DNA of 64,000 nucleotides from an uncultured Lachnospiraceae bacterium (lineage in GTDB: Bacteria; Bacillota; Clostridia; Lachnospirales; Lachnospiraceae), in the NCBI GenBank assembly GCA_946554445.1, contig CAMNSD010000006.1:86974-150973 (forward strand), in the 5' to 3' direction. Positions 44,817-54,508 of this stretch are shown here, piece by piece. Positions within the stretch are counted from its first letter, which is position 1; each line of letters starts with the position of its first letter. A program made the translations under genes and the position numbers. A model generated the notes under the pieces. The model did no database searches. It saw nothing but the letters and a program-made list of their open reading frames with translations, and was not told the origin of the DNA.

Positions 44817-45971
44817 ATGAAAAAATGCGTTCAATTGATATATGAATTAGGGATGGGAGGGGCAGAATCAGTTGTCAAGGAATATTCCCTGAATTTTGAT
44901 GAAAAGATAGACAATATGATTCTTTGCCTTAAAAGAAAAAATCTTCCGTATGAAAAACTGCTGGAAGAGTCAGGGGTTAAAATTATTTATACAAGTGATT
45001 TTATGCCATTTTATGATAAAAAAGGGAAAATTTATAAAGCTATAAATACAGTACATAGATACTATTATACTAGAAAAATACTAAGAAAAATTAAGCCAGA
45101 TATAGTTCATACACATTTGCCAATTAACACATATCTGAAATTTGCTGGTATATCTCATAATACAGTATTATTTCATACTGTTCATAGTGAACCGAAAAAG
45201 TATTGGAATATGGATCATATATTTAATATTCTGGAATTTAATGCTACGAAAAATTTGATAAAAAGACATGGTATGAGAGTAATAGCACTTCATTCCAAAA
45301 TGAAGGAAGAAATAGATAGATTATTTCATATAAATAATACACTGATTTTAAGGAATGGAATAGATTTCAATAGATTTGAGAACGCAAAAGATAAACATAT
45401 GGTAAGAGAGACGCTTGGTATTCCTACAGATGCACTTGTTATAGGAAATGTAGGCCGTTTTTTAGATGTAAAGAATCATTCGTTTATTGTTGAAATATTT
45501 AGAAAAATAAATGAACGAAACAAAAATGCGTTCTTATTATTAGTGGGTGACGGTCCTTTGAAAAAAGATATAGAAGCGAAAATCATATCTTATAATTTAA
45601 AGAGTCAATGTATGATTTTATCTAATAGAACAGACATTCCAGATTTGTTAAATGCAATGGATGTTTTTTTATTTCCATCATTATATGAGGGATTGCCGGT
45701 ATCACTGATAGAAGCGCAGAAGATGAACTGCATATGTTTTATATCGGATAGAATCACAGACGAAATAATAGTTAGTAATTTGGTGGAAGTATGTCCACTT
45801 GAAAAAAAAGCGAATTATTGGGCGGAGCAGATATTGAACTACAAGAAAAAAGAAATATTGAGAAAGGGAATTGAGAATTGGGATATAAGGGAAATTGTAA
45901 ATAAATTGGAAGAAATATACCTGACATATTCAGTGGAGGACAAGTATGAGAAGAATACTTATAAGATTTGA
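44817..45971 (+). CDS. GT4 family glycosyltransferase (EpsF-like)
   Basis: 384 residues. YELGMGGAESVVKEYSLNF, VIGNVGRFLDVKNHSFIVEIF, LLLVGDGPLKKDIE and the motif FLFPSLYEGLPVSLIEAQKM are the expected GT-B/GT4 landmarks. Its 3' end overlaps the next gene by 26 bases. Confidence 0.91.
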   Translation: MKKCVQLIYELGMGGAESVVKEYSLNFDEKIDNMILCLKRKNLPYEKLLEESGVKIIYTSDFMPFYDKKGKIYKAINTVHRYYYTRKILRKIKPDIVHTHLPINTYLKFAGISHNTVLFHTVHSEPKKYWNMDHIFNILEFNATKNLIKRHGMRVIALHSKMKEEIDRLFHINNTLILRNGIDFNRFENAKDKHMVRETLGIPTDALVIGNVGRFLDVKNHSFIVEIFRKINERNKNAFLLLVGDGPLKKDIEAKIISYNLKSQCMILSNRTDIPDLLNAMDVFLFPSLYEGLPVSLIEAQKMNCICFISDRITDEIIVSNLVEVCPLEKKANYWAEQILNYKKKEILRKGIENWDIREIVNKLEEIYLTYSVEDKYEKNTYKI

Positions 45972-46695
45972 CGATATATGTCCGACGATGGACTATATAC
46001 AATGGAATAGGGCTATGGAGTTATGTGATCAATATGGTATTAAACCACTTATAGGTGTGATTCCCTATTGCCAGGATCCGGAACTTATGATTGAGGAAGA
46101 ACATGCAGACTTTTGGGATTATATATTGGAATTGCAGAAACGCGGTTATATGATTGCAATGCATGGATATAGGCATGTTTATGACAGCAAAATGCGTGGG
46201 ATGGTAGATTTGGTTAATAGGTCCGAATTTGCCGGACATCAATATGAAGAACAATTTAGGCGTATTTATGAAGGAAAAAGAATATTAAGGGAAAAAGGAA
46301 TACAAACAGATATTTTTTTTGCACCTTCACATTCTTATGATAAAAACACTTTGAAAGCGTTAAAGGAAAATGGATTTAATTATATATCTGATGGAAAGTC
46401 AAAAAAGGTTATAAAAAGGGAAGGGATTTTGTGCGTTCCGTGTAGATCCGGAGGTTGTCCAAGAATGGGAAGAAATGGATATTATACTGCTGTATTCCAT
46501 ACTAATTCGGGTAAAGAAAAACAGTATAATCAATTAGTTGATTTATGTAAAAATTATAAAGATGACATAGTATGTTTTGAGGATTTTTGCAATCAAGAAG
46601 TTGGGAATTTTTTTCTACAGAGTATTTCTGAAAATTATTTATCTTTTCTGAGTATACAATTAGAAAATGGTATAGGAATATTATCAAGATATTAA
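45946..46695 (+). CDS. DUF2334-type polysaccharide deacetylase-like protein
   Basis: 249 residues. RILIRFDDICPTMDY (residues 3-17) holds the metal-binding Asp pair of the NodB-like fold. GYMIAMHGYRH supplies a His, and TDIFFAPSHSYD resembles the third motif. DUF2334 proteins are deacetylase relatives. There is no signal peptide, so it would work inside the cell, perhaps on a lipid-linked sugar. Overlaps the preceding gene by 26 bases. Confidence 0.82.
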   Translation: MRRILIRFDDICPTMDYIQWNRAMELCDQYGIKPLIGVIPYCQDPELMIEEEHADFWDYILELQKRGYMIAMHGYRHVYDSKMRGMVDLVNRSEFAGHQYEEQFRRIYEGKRILREKGIQTDIFFAPSHSYDKNTLKALKENGFNYISDGKSKKVIKREGILCVPCRSGGCPRMGRNGYYTAVFHTNSGKEKQYNQLVDLCKNYKDDIVCFEDFCNQEVGNFFLQSISENYLSFLSIQLENGIGILSRY

Positions 46696-46722
46696 ATAAA
46701 ATAGGATAAAAAATATTATCGA

Positions 46723-47970
46723 ATGAATATTAATGTTTCCGTTAGAGGGTTAATTATATACTTGCTGATTATTGATACATTTGCATCTGGTTGGGTTGTT
46801 CTGTCGAAAGGAACAGCCATGTATAATGCAGATTTAAAAGCAGTATATTATGGGACGGTTTTTTTGACAATGATATTGTTGCTTTATTATATAATGCAGC
46901 ATTTCCAAATTCTACAGTTACATGTTTTACTTTGTGTCGCTTCGCCTTTTTTATGGTTTCTAATCAGAAACCTTCATTCATATACGGGAACACATGACGT
47001 TATGTTGACAGAGATTTTACTTGTTTCACTTGTGTTTATGGCTGACAGTGATTTATATATAGATGTTTTTAAAGGATATAAAAAACTGATAATCGTAATG
47101 TCAGTGGTGGGAATAATTTGTTGGCTGATATATGTATTAAAGATTGGGCAATTTTATATGGAGTACAAATACTATGCTGAATTTTTATATAATGCAAAAT
47201 ACATTAGCTTTAAGGCGGCCTATTTATTCAAAGCGCCAGGTTCATTAAGACTATGTGGATTGTTTAATGAGCCTGGATACTTTGGAACAATTCTGGGACT
47301 GACTTTGTGTGCTGATGGGTATGATATGCAAAAGAAAGAGAATTGGATATTGATTATTGCCGGTTTGCTAACTCTTTCGACAGCTTTTTTTATAACAAGT
47401 GCAGTTTATCTAATATTAAGAGCTTCCAAGAACCCTGCAAGAATTATCTTAATTTTTTTTGTGGCCTTCGGGTTATATGAGTATATTGTTAATCATTCTT
47501 TTCAAAATGAGACAGTACAGTTTTATGCGGATAAGTTGAAAATTGTTGACGGCGTTTGGCTTGGAGATAATAGAACAACTTCCAGAATGGATAGACTTTT
47601 TGATGACGAGTTACATAGTAATTATAGGTTCTTTGGCAGAGGGACTGATTATGTAAGGGCAATAGGAATTTCAGGAGTATTAAGTTTTAAAACTTATATA
47701 GTAGAATATGGCATTGTTGGCTTTGTGGTAATTTATGGAAGTTTAACTATGGCAGCGTTGAATTTTATAAAGCAAAACCGATTATCATTATTTTATATTT
47801 TAGTGTTTTTAATAAATATATATCAAAGACCAGGCGTTTTTAATACAGTATATTTTGTTATATTGTTTGGCGGACTACTTAATTTGGCACAGAAGTACAA
47901 AAGTAACGTAAATATAAATGGCAATCACACTGTACAAGCATGTGTTGGAATAATAAATAATGAACAATAG
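46723..47970 (+). CDS. Wzy-like O-antigen/capsule polymerase
   Basis: 415 residues, about ten hydrophobic spans, with a larger outside loop (about 265-315) before the last spans, as in Wzy/O-antigen ligase proteins. FNEPGYFGTILGLTLC resembles the loop of capsule polymerases. Joins repeat units outside the membrane. Confidence 0.8.
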   Translation: MNINVSVRGLIIYLLIIDTFASGWVVLSKGTAMYNADLKAVYYGTVFLTMILLLYYIMQHFQILQLHVLLCVASPFLWFLIRNLHSYTGTHDVMLTEILLVSLVFMADSDLYIDVFKGYKKLIIVMSVVGIICWLIYVLKIGQFYMEYKYYAEFLYNAKYISFKAAYLFKAPGSLRLCGLFNEPGYFGTILGLTLCADGYDMQKKENWILIIAGLLTLSTAFFITSAVYLILRASKNPARIILIFFVAFGLYEYIVNHSFQNETVQFYADKLKIVDGVWLGDNRTTSRMDRLFDDELHSNYRFFGRGTDYVRAIGISGVLSFKTYIVEYGIVGFVVIYGSLTMAALNFIKQNRLSLFYILVFLINIYQRPGVFNTVYFVILFGGLLNLAQKYKSNVNINGNHTVQACVGIINNEQ

Positions 47971-48187
47971 TAGAACGGAAGAAGCAATCAAAAATATTAA
48001 TGTGGTTGCTGTTTGTCAGCTTATTTCTATATTAATAAAGTTTGCTTGTAAGACATTTTTAATAATTTTATTGGGGAAAGAATATGAACACGATTTTTCA
48101 AAGAAGCAGCAAGGGGTAACATTGCAGGAATATTACAATATTTTTTTGCTTGAATATATTTATAGCATAAAATTAGTGGCATCATAG
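47960..48187 (+). pseudogene. N-terminal remnant of a Wzx/MATE-like flippase
   Basis: 75 codons. The first 40 (NSRTEEAIKNINVVAVCQLI, then a hydrophobic span ending LGKEY) match the start of a common Firmicute polysaccharide flippase. The frame then passes into unrelated sequence and stops; the remaining 400 or so residues are missing. It overlaps the polymerase gene by 11 bases, so it may still be translated. The intact flippase follows. Confidence 0.65.
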
Positions 48188-48200
48188 GGAAAGCGAGTAT

Positions 48201-49652
48201 ATGGAGAATAACACATTAGTTAAAAAGGTTACTGGGGGGATGTTTTGGACCTTTGCTGAAAGGTTTTTCGCGCAGTCTATTACTGCTATAGTAGCAATAG
48301 TATTAGCCAGAGTGTTGTCTCCTGAAGATTATGGAATCATCTCAATCGTTATGGTTTTAATTTCTATAGGTGATATATTTGCAACGAATGGCATTGGAAA
48401 TGCACTGGTCCAGAAAAAGGAAATTCATTCCATAGATTATGACTCAGCGTTTCATTTAAATGTAACGGTATCGGTTATAATTTATGCGATTATTTTTTTA
48501 GTGGCGCCTTATGTCAGCGCCTTTTATAATATGGAGATTTTGACACCTGTTATCAGGGTGATGGGAATCAGAATACCGATAGCGGCAGCAAATTCTGTAC
48601 AACAGGCATATGTGAGAAGAAAAATGAAATTTAAGTTCTTCTTTTTTGCAACACTGGGGGGTACTGTTATATCTGGTATTGCCGGAGTTGTTTCTGCATA
48701 CTTGGGGATGGGAGTGTGGGCATTGGTCATTCAGTATCTCGCCAATGTAATTATAGATACTTGCGTCCTTTTCCTGTTAAATGGGTGGAGGCCGGCTTTT
48801 AGATTTTCGAGTGTCTCAGCAAAAGAGTCTTTTGCGTTTGGATGGAAACTTCTGGTGTCTGAATTAATTGCTACTTTTGGGAATAAATTAAAGATTCTTT
48901 TAGTAGGCTATTCATTTGGTACGGCAGATCTTGCTTATTATGAACAGGGGAACAGATATCCATCGCTATTGACTACGAATGTAAATGTAGCGATTAATCA
49001 GGTTATGCTGCCTGTTTTTTCCCAATCACAAGATGATTTGGTACAAATGAAAAATATGTTGAGAAGAACGATTCAAATAGGCTTTTTTTTCCTGGGACCA
49101 ATCTTGATAGGTTTTGCTGTTGTTTCCGATAATTTTGTCAGGCTGTTGCTTACAGAAAAATGGATGGGATGTCTTCCATACATGAAGATTTTTTGTATTT
49201 ATTTCCTTACAAGGCCTATGGAGGCGGCAACCGCACAGGCTTTACAGGCCGTGGGTCGGACGGATTTGGGGTTGTATAAAATGGTGATAGTAAACGTGAT
49301 GGCTCTTATTTGCCTGGCGGTTGCCATATTATATTTTCACAGTGTGTTTTTGCTGGCCTGTTCATCGTTGCTTACTATGACAGTCAGTATGGTAATTAAT
49401 ATGCATTTTGCATATAAAATACTTAATTATCGTATCTTGGAGCAATTACGAGACTTAATAATTCCTATAGTCCCTTCTGTGATGATGGGGGGAGTTGTGG
49501 GAGCTATAGGATGTGTAGATTTGCCACTTGGTATTACATTCTGCGTTCAGATTATGATAGGCATAATTTCATACATTACTTTTGCATGGATATTCAATTA
49601 TGAGTGTTCTACATATGTTTATAGGCATTTTAGGAATATGGTAAAAAAATGA
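48201..49652 (+). CDS. Wzx-type polysaccharide flippase
   Basis: 483 residues, twelve or more spans, of the WzxC/TuaB-like branch: KKVTGGMFWTFAERFFAQSI, VLARVLSPEDYGIISIVMV, FATNGIGNALVQKKEI. It turns lipid-linked repeat units to the outer face. Overlaps the next gene by ATGA. Confidence 0.92.
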   Translation: MENNTLVKKVTGGMFWTFAERFFAQSITAIVAIVLARVLSPEDYGIISIVMVLISIGDIFATNGIGNALVQKKEIHSIDYDSAFHLNVTVSVIIYAIIFLVAPYVSAFYNMEILTPVIRVMGIRIPIAAANSVQQAYVRRKMKFKFFFFATLGGTVISGIAGVVSAYLGMGVWALVIQYLANVIIDTCVLFLLNGWRPAFRFSSVSAKESFAFGWKLLVSELIATFGNKLKILLVGYSFGTADLAYYEQGNRYPSLLTTNVNVAINQVMLPVFSQSQDDLVQMKNMLRRTIQIGFFFLGPILIGFAVVSDNFVRLLLTEKWMGCLPYMKIFCIYFLTRPMEAATAQALQAVGRTDLGLYKMVIVNVMALICLAVAILYFHSVFLLACSSLLTMTVSMVINMHFAYKILNYRILEQLRDLIIPIVPSVMMGGVVGAIGCVDLPLGITFCVQIMIGIISYITFAWIFNYECSTYVYRHFRNMVKK

Positions 49653-51346
49653 GAAATGGATATGATCTTATGAAAAGTGTGTTGATATTGGGATCAGATA
49701 CAAGATCATTTTTAAGTTGTGTCAGATCGTTTGGGAGAAAGGGATTTCAAGTGTATGTTGCAGAATGTAACGATGCAATCACGTTGAAATCAAAATATAT
49801 TTATGAAAATGTAGATTTAGGTGATTTTGGAAATGATCATGATGAGTGGTGTTTAAATTTTGCCGCATTGATAAAAAAAATAAATTTTGCATTGATTCTT
49901 CCGGTAGATGATCCTTCTATATTAAAAATGCGATATTATATAAAAAATTGTGGAGAAATTCCAAAACTTTTTTTGTCAGATGAAAAGAGCGAAGAGATTT
50001 TAAATGATAAAGAACTTTCTTATAAATTGGCATCTATATTGAATATACCTGTAGCTAATACTGTTATTATCAATCAATATAAAGGTTTGGTCGAGGCAAT
50101 AGCAGTTTATGGATTTCCGATAGTGATTAAGCCTCATAAGTCGTGTGCTTCGGCAGAGAGTAGAAAGAAGGATGTAGTTATTATTGTTGAAAATCAAGAT
50201 GAATTAAAACTTTATTCTGGTATGATTCAGGAATATTTAACGAAATACGGAAGTCTAATTTGTCAGGAATTTTTTGCGGGAGTAGGATGTGGGGTTGAAG
50301 TGCTGGCTTATCATGGGAGGATTTTATTAGCATTTCAGCATGTACGTGTGCATGAACCGTTAAAAGGGGGAGGAAGTACATCGAGAAAAAGTGTTAAGTT
50401 GGATGAAAGAATGTATCGGGATGCTGAACGAATCGTTAATGAACTAAAGTATACAGGCGTTCTCATGGTTGAATTCAAATTTAATGAGAATACAAATAAA
50501 TATATTTTTATTGAAACTAACGCACGATTCTGGGGTTCTTTACCATTAGCAATCCAATCGGGAATTGATTTTCCTTATTCTTTTTATCAGATGTGTGTTG
50601 AAAATAAAAGAAAATTTGATAATCAGTATCAAATAGGGATATATCAGCATAATTTTGAGAGTGATTTATTCTGGAAATATTCTTTGTTGAAAAACCGAAA
50701 GTATTTGTTTTGCCTAAAGGAATGTATTGCTGAAATTATTCGGGAACTAATACGAAAAGAATTTATTGATGAATTTGCATTTGATGATATTAGAGTCGGA
50801 TATAAGGTGATTTGCCTTAGCGTGTCTTCTATATATTTTAAAATTAAAAAAAAGATTATCTGCAAATTTTCTCATAGAATATATAGTCGACCAGTAAGTA
50901 AGATATCAAAACAAGATAAGGTCTTGTTTGTATGCTATGGCAATATTTGTAGAAGTGCATTTGCGAAGCTATATAGAGACAGTCTCACAAAGGATATAAA
51001 TTCTAGTAAGTCAGCGGGATATTATTATAAAGCCGGAAGGAAAATGGATTCCGAGATTGTCGAAGTTATACAAAATTATGATTTAGCAACAGAGCAACAT
51101 AAATCCCAAAAAATTGATATTTCTATGATAAATTGGGCTGATTATGTGTTTTGTTTTGATGAAAATAATTATTTCTATTTGATGGACCATTATAGAAAAT
51201 ATAGGAATAAAATTTATTTATTAGGTTCATTTGATTATACGGATAAGAAAACGGTATTTATTGAGGATCCCTATGAAATGGATATAAATGAAAAGGGAAA
51301 AATTATTGAACGTATTGCCAATATAGTCAGAGAATGGTTGATTTAA
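49649..51346 (+). CDS. ATP-grasp / low-molecular-weight phosphatase fusion
   Basis: 565 residues in two enzymes joined by a basic linker. Residues 1 to about 390 form an ATP-grasp ligase: KSVLILGSDTRSFLSCVRSF, a pre-ATP-grasp fold, FPIVIKPHKSCAS, LICQEFFAGVGCGVEVLAY and FIETNARFWGSLPLA. From about residue 425 a low-molecular-weight protein-tyrosine phosphatase follows, with P-loop VCYGNICRSA (C-x5-R-S) and the general-acid Asp in IEDPYEM. The ligase may couple an amino acid or acid to a sugar; the phosphatase might act on the BY-kinase, but both roles are inferred. Confidence 0.87.
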   Translation: MRNGYDLMKSVLILGSDTRSFLSCVRSFGRKGFQVYVAECNDAITLKSKYIYENVDLGDFGNDHDEWCLNFAALIKKINFALILPVDDPSILKMRYYIKNCGEIPKLFLSDEKSEEILNDKELSYKLASILNIPVANTVIINQYKGLVEAIAVYGFPIVIKPHKSCASAESRKKDVVIIVENQDELKLYSGMIQEYLTKYGSLICQEFFAGVGCGVEVLAYHGRILLAFQHVRVHEPLKGGGSTSRKSVKLDERMYRDAERIVNELKYTGVLMVEFKFNENTNKYIFIETNARFWGSLPLAIQSGIDFPYSFYQMCVENKRKFDNQYQIGIYQHNFESDLFWKYSLLKNRKYLFCLKECIAEIIRELIRKEFIDEFAFDDIRVGYKVICLSVSSIYFKIKKKIICKFSHRIYSRPVSKISKQDKVLFVCYGNICRSAFAKLYRDSLTKDINSSKSAGYYYKAGRKMDSEIVEVIQNYDLATEQHKSQKIDISMINWADYVFCFDENNYFYLMDHYRKYRNKIYLLGSFDYTDKKTVFIEDPYEMDINEKGKIIERIANIVREWLI

Positions 51347-51440
51347 AAGGCAATTTACAATATTAGACTGAAATATAAGAAAGGGCCTGAAAACTTTGCT
51401 ACTGAGATTTTTGTAATGGTTATAATAATTGATTGGAATT

Positions 51441-52040
51441 GTGAACGCAGACATAGACTATAAAAGAATACTGTACGTAGTGCTAAAAGATTGCAGGTTA
51501 TATATAGACAATTATTATTCCGTTGGTATATCTGTGGGGATTACAGTTAGCTTTATATATTATTTTATTTCAGTATATGTATATGGCGATATCCGGCGAA
51601 CCCTGAAAGAAAGTATATTCAGTATATATTCTAAGATTCCGTTTGCTTTTTTAATTGGCTTTTACTGTTATTTGGTTTTGGGCATAACGATTTTATCAAG
51701 GGAACAAGGCACGGTATACATTATCAGGCCAATTCCTTTTAGCACCTGGAGAACGGATCTTTGGCATTTGACGTTATGGACGGAAAATATTCTGATGATG
51801 ATTCCTTTGGAAATCCTGCTTTATATTTTATGGACGCCATTTCGGAAGATCAGCGGGTCGATGATTGTAGGACTGTTTTTTAGCCTGTTAATAGAGTGTA
51901 TACAATTTTTCACAAAATTAGGAAAATTTGAGGCCGATGATATCATGAATAATGTATTAGGTACATGTATTGGATTCCTGATCTGTAAAGCTTTTGATGT
52001 ATGGTGTGATTATTGGAAAAATGAATCAGGAAGCCGTTAG
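51441..52040 (+). CDS. VanZ-like membrane protein
   Basis: About 200 residues, four or five spans. VanZ-type landmarks: RPIPFSTWRTDLWHLT, ILMMIPLEILLYILW, SLLIECIQFF and EADDIMNNVLGTCIGFLI. Role in this locus unknown. The start is uncertain (GTG 51441 or TTG 51429). A hairpin CAGGAAGC/GCTTCCTG at 52027-52050 covers the stop and may end the operon, though it lacks a T run. Confidence 0.82.
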   Translation: MNADIDYKRILYVVLKDCRLYIDNYYSVGISVGITVSFIYYFISVYVYGDIRRTLKESIFSIYSKIPFAFLIGFYCYLVLGITILSREQGTVYIIRPIPFSTWRTDLWHLTLWTENILMMIPLEILLYILWTPFRKISGSMIVGLFFSLLIECIQFFTKLGKFEADDIMNNVLGTCIGFLICKAFDVWCDYWKNESGSR

Positions 52041-52073
52041 CAGCTTCCTGGCGAAATAATGAAATTGATAAAG

Positions 52074-52170
52074 TTATTCCGGTTGATAACCGTGTTTTAA
52101 TGCCCATTTAAGCATTTTAATCTCCTCCCATGTAATGGATTTAAAGAAAAAACAGCCTGGCTGGTTGCGG
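52074..52170 (-). pseudogene. Remnant of an Rpn-type gene
   Basis: On the minus strand the stretch reads SITWEEIKML joined directly to KWALKHGYQPE and a stop. In the intact copy at 62783 these two pieces are about 80 codons apart, so this is a deletion remnant. Confidence 0.75.
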
Positions 52171-53127
52171 TTATAAGGCGATATTCCCTTTCCCAGATAT
52201 TAATTCCGAGTCAAAAGAAATATTATTCTGTCTCAGCAGTTTTTTCAGGTACTCAATCTGGGAAGATAGCAGGTTGACTGATGTAGATAACTGGCTGTTT
52301 GTTTCAGATAACTGGTCATTTGTAGTAGATAATTCATTAATCTTAGGAAGATAATACGCATCGGATTCCTTTTTAGCCTGTGCAATAATCTCCTCAGAGC
52401 TTGTACCAAATAAGTTAAAAAGTCCCTCACATACCATAGGTCGATCTCCTTTCATTTTGATATTGGCGGTTGTCAATTGGTGCAGATATTTCGTATAGAT
52501 ATCCTGCTCCTTATGTATGGTGTAATCGTCAGCAAGGCGGCGGGCCAGAGAAGCATCCTGTAAGTTGCCTGTCAGACAGCGCAGGTAAAGATTCTCTTCC
52601 GGCGGTAGTTCCTGGGTAACGATAATCTGTATTATAAAAGTCTCATTAATGATATCATAAACTCCCGGTGAAGATTTTGCAACAGTTAAATGACGTTCTT
52701 CCCGTAGATGTCTCATCAACTTTCTGGGATGGCGGAAAACAAGGAAGGACAGGGTGACATCGAGGCTGCTGTACTGCCTAGAGCCACTGAGTTGGTCAAT
52801 CAAAAGTCCGGCATAGCCGATGGTTTTATAGTAAGCACAGACCATCAGGGAAGAATGGAATCCTTTGACTTCAAAGAGGTTGTAACGCCTGAAATTACGG
52901 GCGATATTCTTGAAGATTGGAAAGTCAGACAGTTTTCGGATGACCAGGAGGTCAATACGGTAGTTGTTGTGGCCCAGGATATATTCGGTTTGGAAGTCAA
53001 GTATATCTTTGTAATCGCGTAGCTCAATCTGTACTGCACATGTAGCAGCCTCGTGCCAGTTGACTCGATGCTTGGGTGGAATAATGTTTCCAGGAACGGA
53101 AGGAGAAGCATTGTTGTTTAGAATCAT
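52171..53127 (-). CDS. PD-(D/E)XK-like protein with C-terminal coiled coil
   Basis: 318 residues. YRIDLLVIRK and NLFEVKGFHSS give a D...ExK pattern typical of the PD-(D/E)XK nuclease fold (about residues 57-90). The last 70 residues are a heptad-type coil rich in Asn/Ser/Gln/Leu. The upstream CATAGATGTG(T)CCTTTCTTT is shared with the Rpn genes at 62084 and 63652, so this belongs to the same mobile-gene group. Similar C-terminal fragments recur at about 61290-61380. Activity not established. Confidence 0.65.
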   Translation of the reverse strand: MILNNNASPSVPGNIIPPKHRVNWHEAATCAVQIELRDYKDILDFQTEYILGHNNYRIDLLVIRKLSDFPIFKNIARNFRRYNLFEVKGFHSSLMVCAYYKTIGYAGLLIDQLSGSRQYSSLDVTLSFLVFRHPRKLMRHLREERHLTVAKSSPGVYDIINETFIIQIIVTQELPPEENLYLRCLTGNLQDASLARRLADDYTIHKEQDIYTKYLHQLTTANIKMKGDRPMVCEGLFNLFGTSSEEIIAQAKKESDAYYLPKINELSTTNDQLSETNSQLSTSVNLLSSQIEYLKKLLRQNNISFDSELISGKGNIAL

Positions 53128-53522
53128 AGATGTGCCTTTCTTTAGAGGACAGCGGGAAAGTGCTGTCGAGATATAAGATGCGCCAGATATGTTTGACAGA
53201 AATTCAAAACTATGTTTACTTGAAAATGGCTATAAACTATGTATAACACAATCGGTTATGAATCTCAAACACTTCGTGATGCGTAAAGTGTAGAAAAATA
53301 AGTGCGAAATATCGATGATCAAAGAGCAGATATCAAGATATATGGCATGGGTGGAGTATGGTATGCGCTTTTCTACAAGATTTGGTATTGTGCAATTTGT
53401 CAACTGTACTTTTAAAAGCAGTTGATGCGATACTTGGGTAATAACAGAACTCTATACTTTTGGGGCGTGATTGTAAAAAATATTGGAGTCTATCAAAAGT
53501 ATTTTGATGGATTCCTATTTTA
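53128..53522 (+). other. Intergenic region without recognisable genes
   Basis: About 400 AT-rich bases between the PD-(D/E)XK gene and the wecB remnant. I see the leader of the former (minus strand) and otherwise only broken frames, probably decayed polysaccharide genes. Confidence 0.5.
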
Positions 53523-53559
53523 ATGTGTGTATTTTTGGGTGAATTGTCAGGAGGAAGTA

Positions 53560-54211
53560 TACTTGAAAAAATAATGTTGGTTTTTGGAACAAGACCAGAA
53601 GCGATAAATACGGTTGTCTGTGTGACTGGTCAACATAAACAGATGTTGGAACAGGTGCTTGATTTCTTTGGAATAATGCCTGACTATAATCTTTTTATTA
53701 TGAAAGAAAATCAGACGTTGTTTGATGTAACGGTAAGTATTCTCAATTCGATTAAACAAGTATTGAAGGATAGTAAACCGGACGTTGTGTTAGTACATGG
53801 GGATACATCTACGACTTTTGCTACGGCACTGGCATGTTTCTATATGCAGATTGCAGTTGGGCATGTAGAGGCAGGGCTTAGGACTTATGATATCTATTCT
53901 CCATATCCGGAGGAATTAATGCGATATACGATCCGTCAAGACTTATTCTTATCACGGCGCATCGACAAGAGAATCTGGGTGCGTCAATGCATCATATGTT
54001 TTGGGTAATTCGTCGGGTGATAGAAGAACATCCTGATGTTAAGGCCATTTATCCAATTCATATGAATCCGGCGGTGCGGCAGGCAGCAGAAGATGTGTTT
54101 GGAGATTCTACAAGTAAAGAAAAGATTATATACATATCATAGAACCGTTAGGGGTACTGGATTTTCATAATTTCATGAAACATAGTTATTTGATTCTTAC
54201 TTTGATACCAT
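53560..54211 (+). pseudogene. wecB: Decayed UDP-GlcNAc 2-epimerase gene
   Basis: Pieces of WecB in order: [12 protein letters not shown], then [60 protein letters not shown] and, in another frame, [49 protein letters not shown] (quoted as separate short pieces). At least two internal deletions (after RPEAI and after [10 protein letters not shown]) and frameshifts inactivate it. The intact enzyme would make UDP-ManNAc for surface polymers. Confidence 0.9.
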
Positions 54212-54476
54212 AATTTTATAGATGAAATACTGTGATAGTGATTAAAAAATTAGCATGGTTATTGTGGAAATTATTGTCATAAACTATACTAATGAGTTTG
54301 GCGCTGTTGGATATTTTGTACTGTATTGGATAACTTCTCGGAATCTCAATGAATGGGATTCCAAGCGAAAATTGACAACTGAATATCGTGCAGGAAAAGA
54401 AATTTGAGAAAAATGGACATAAACATTGGACATAGCGGGTACTATGCCTTGAAAAATCTTATGGAATCGCTTAAGA

Positions 54477-54508
54477 TATCATTATTAGGCGGTCAATCCT
54501 AATAATGA
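54477..54508 (-). repeat. Palindrome at the 3' end of the transposase
   Basis: ATCATTATTAGG and CCTAATAATGAT with an 8-base centre overlap the transposase stop codon; it can act as terminator or element end. Confidence 0.65.

Noticed and set aside
49378..49386. TGACAGTCA as a further copy of the recurring palindrome
   Set aside because: The spacing differs (half-sites overlap) and it is a short match expected by chance.
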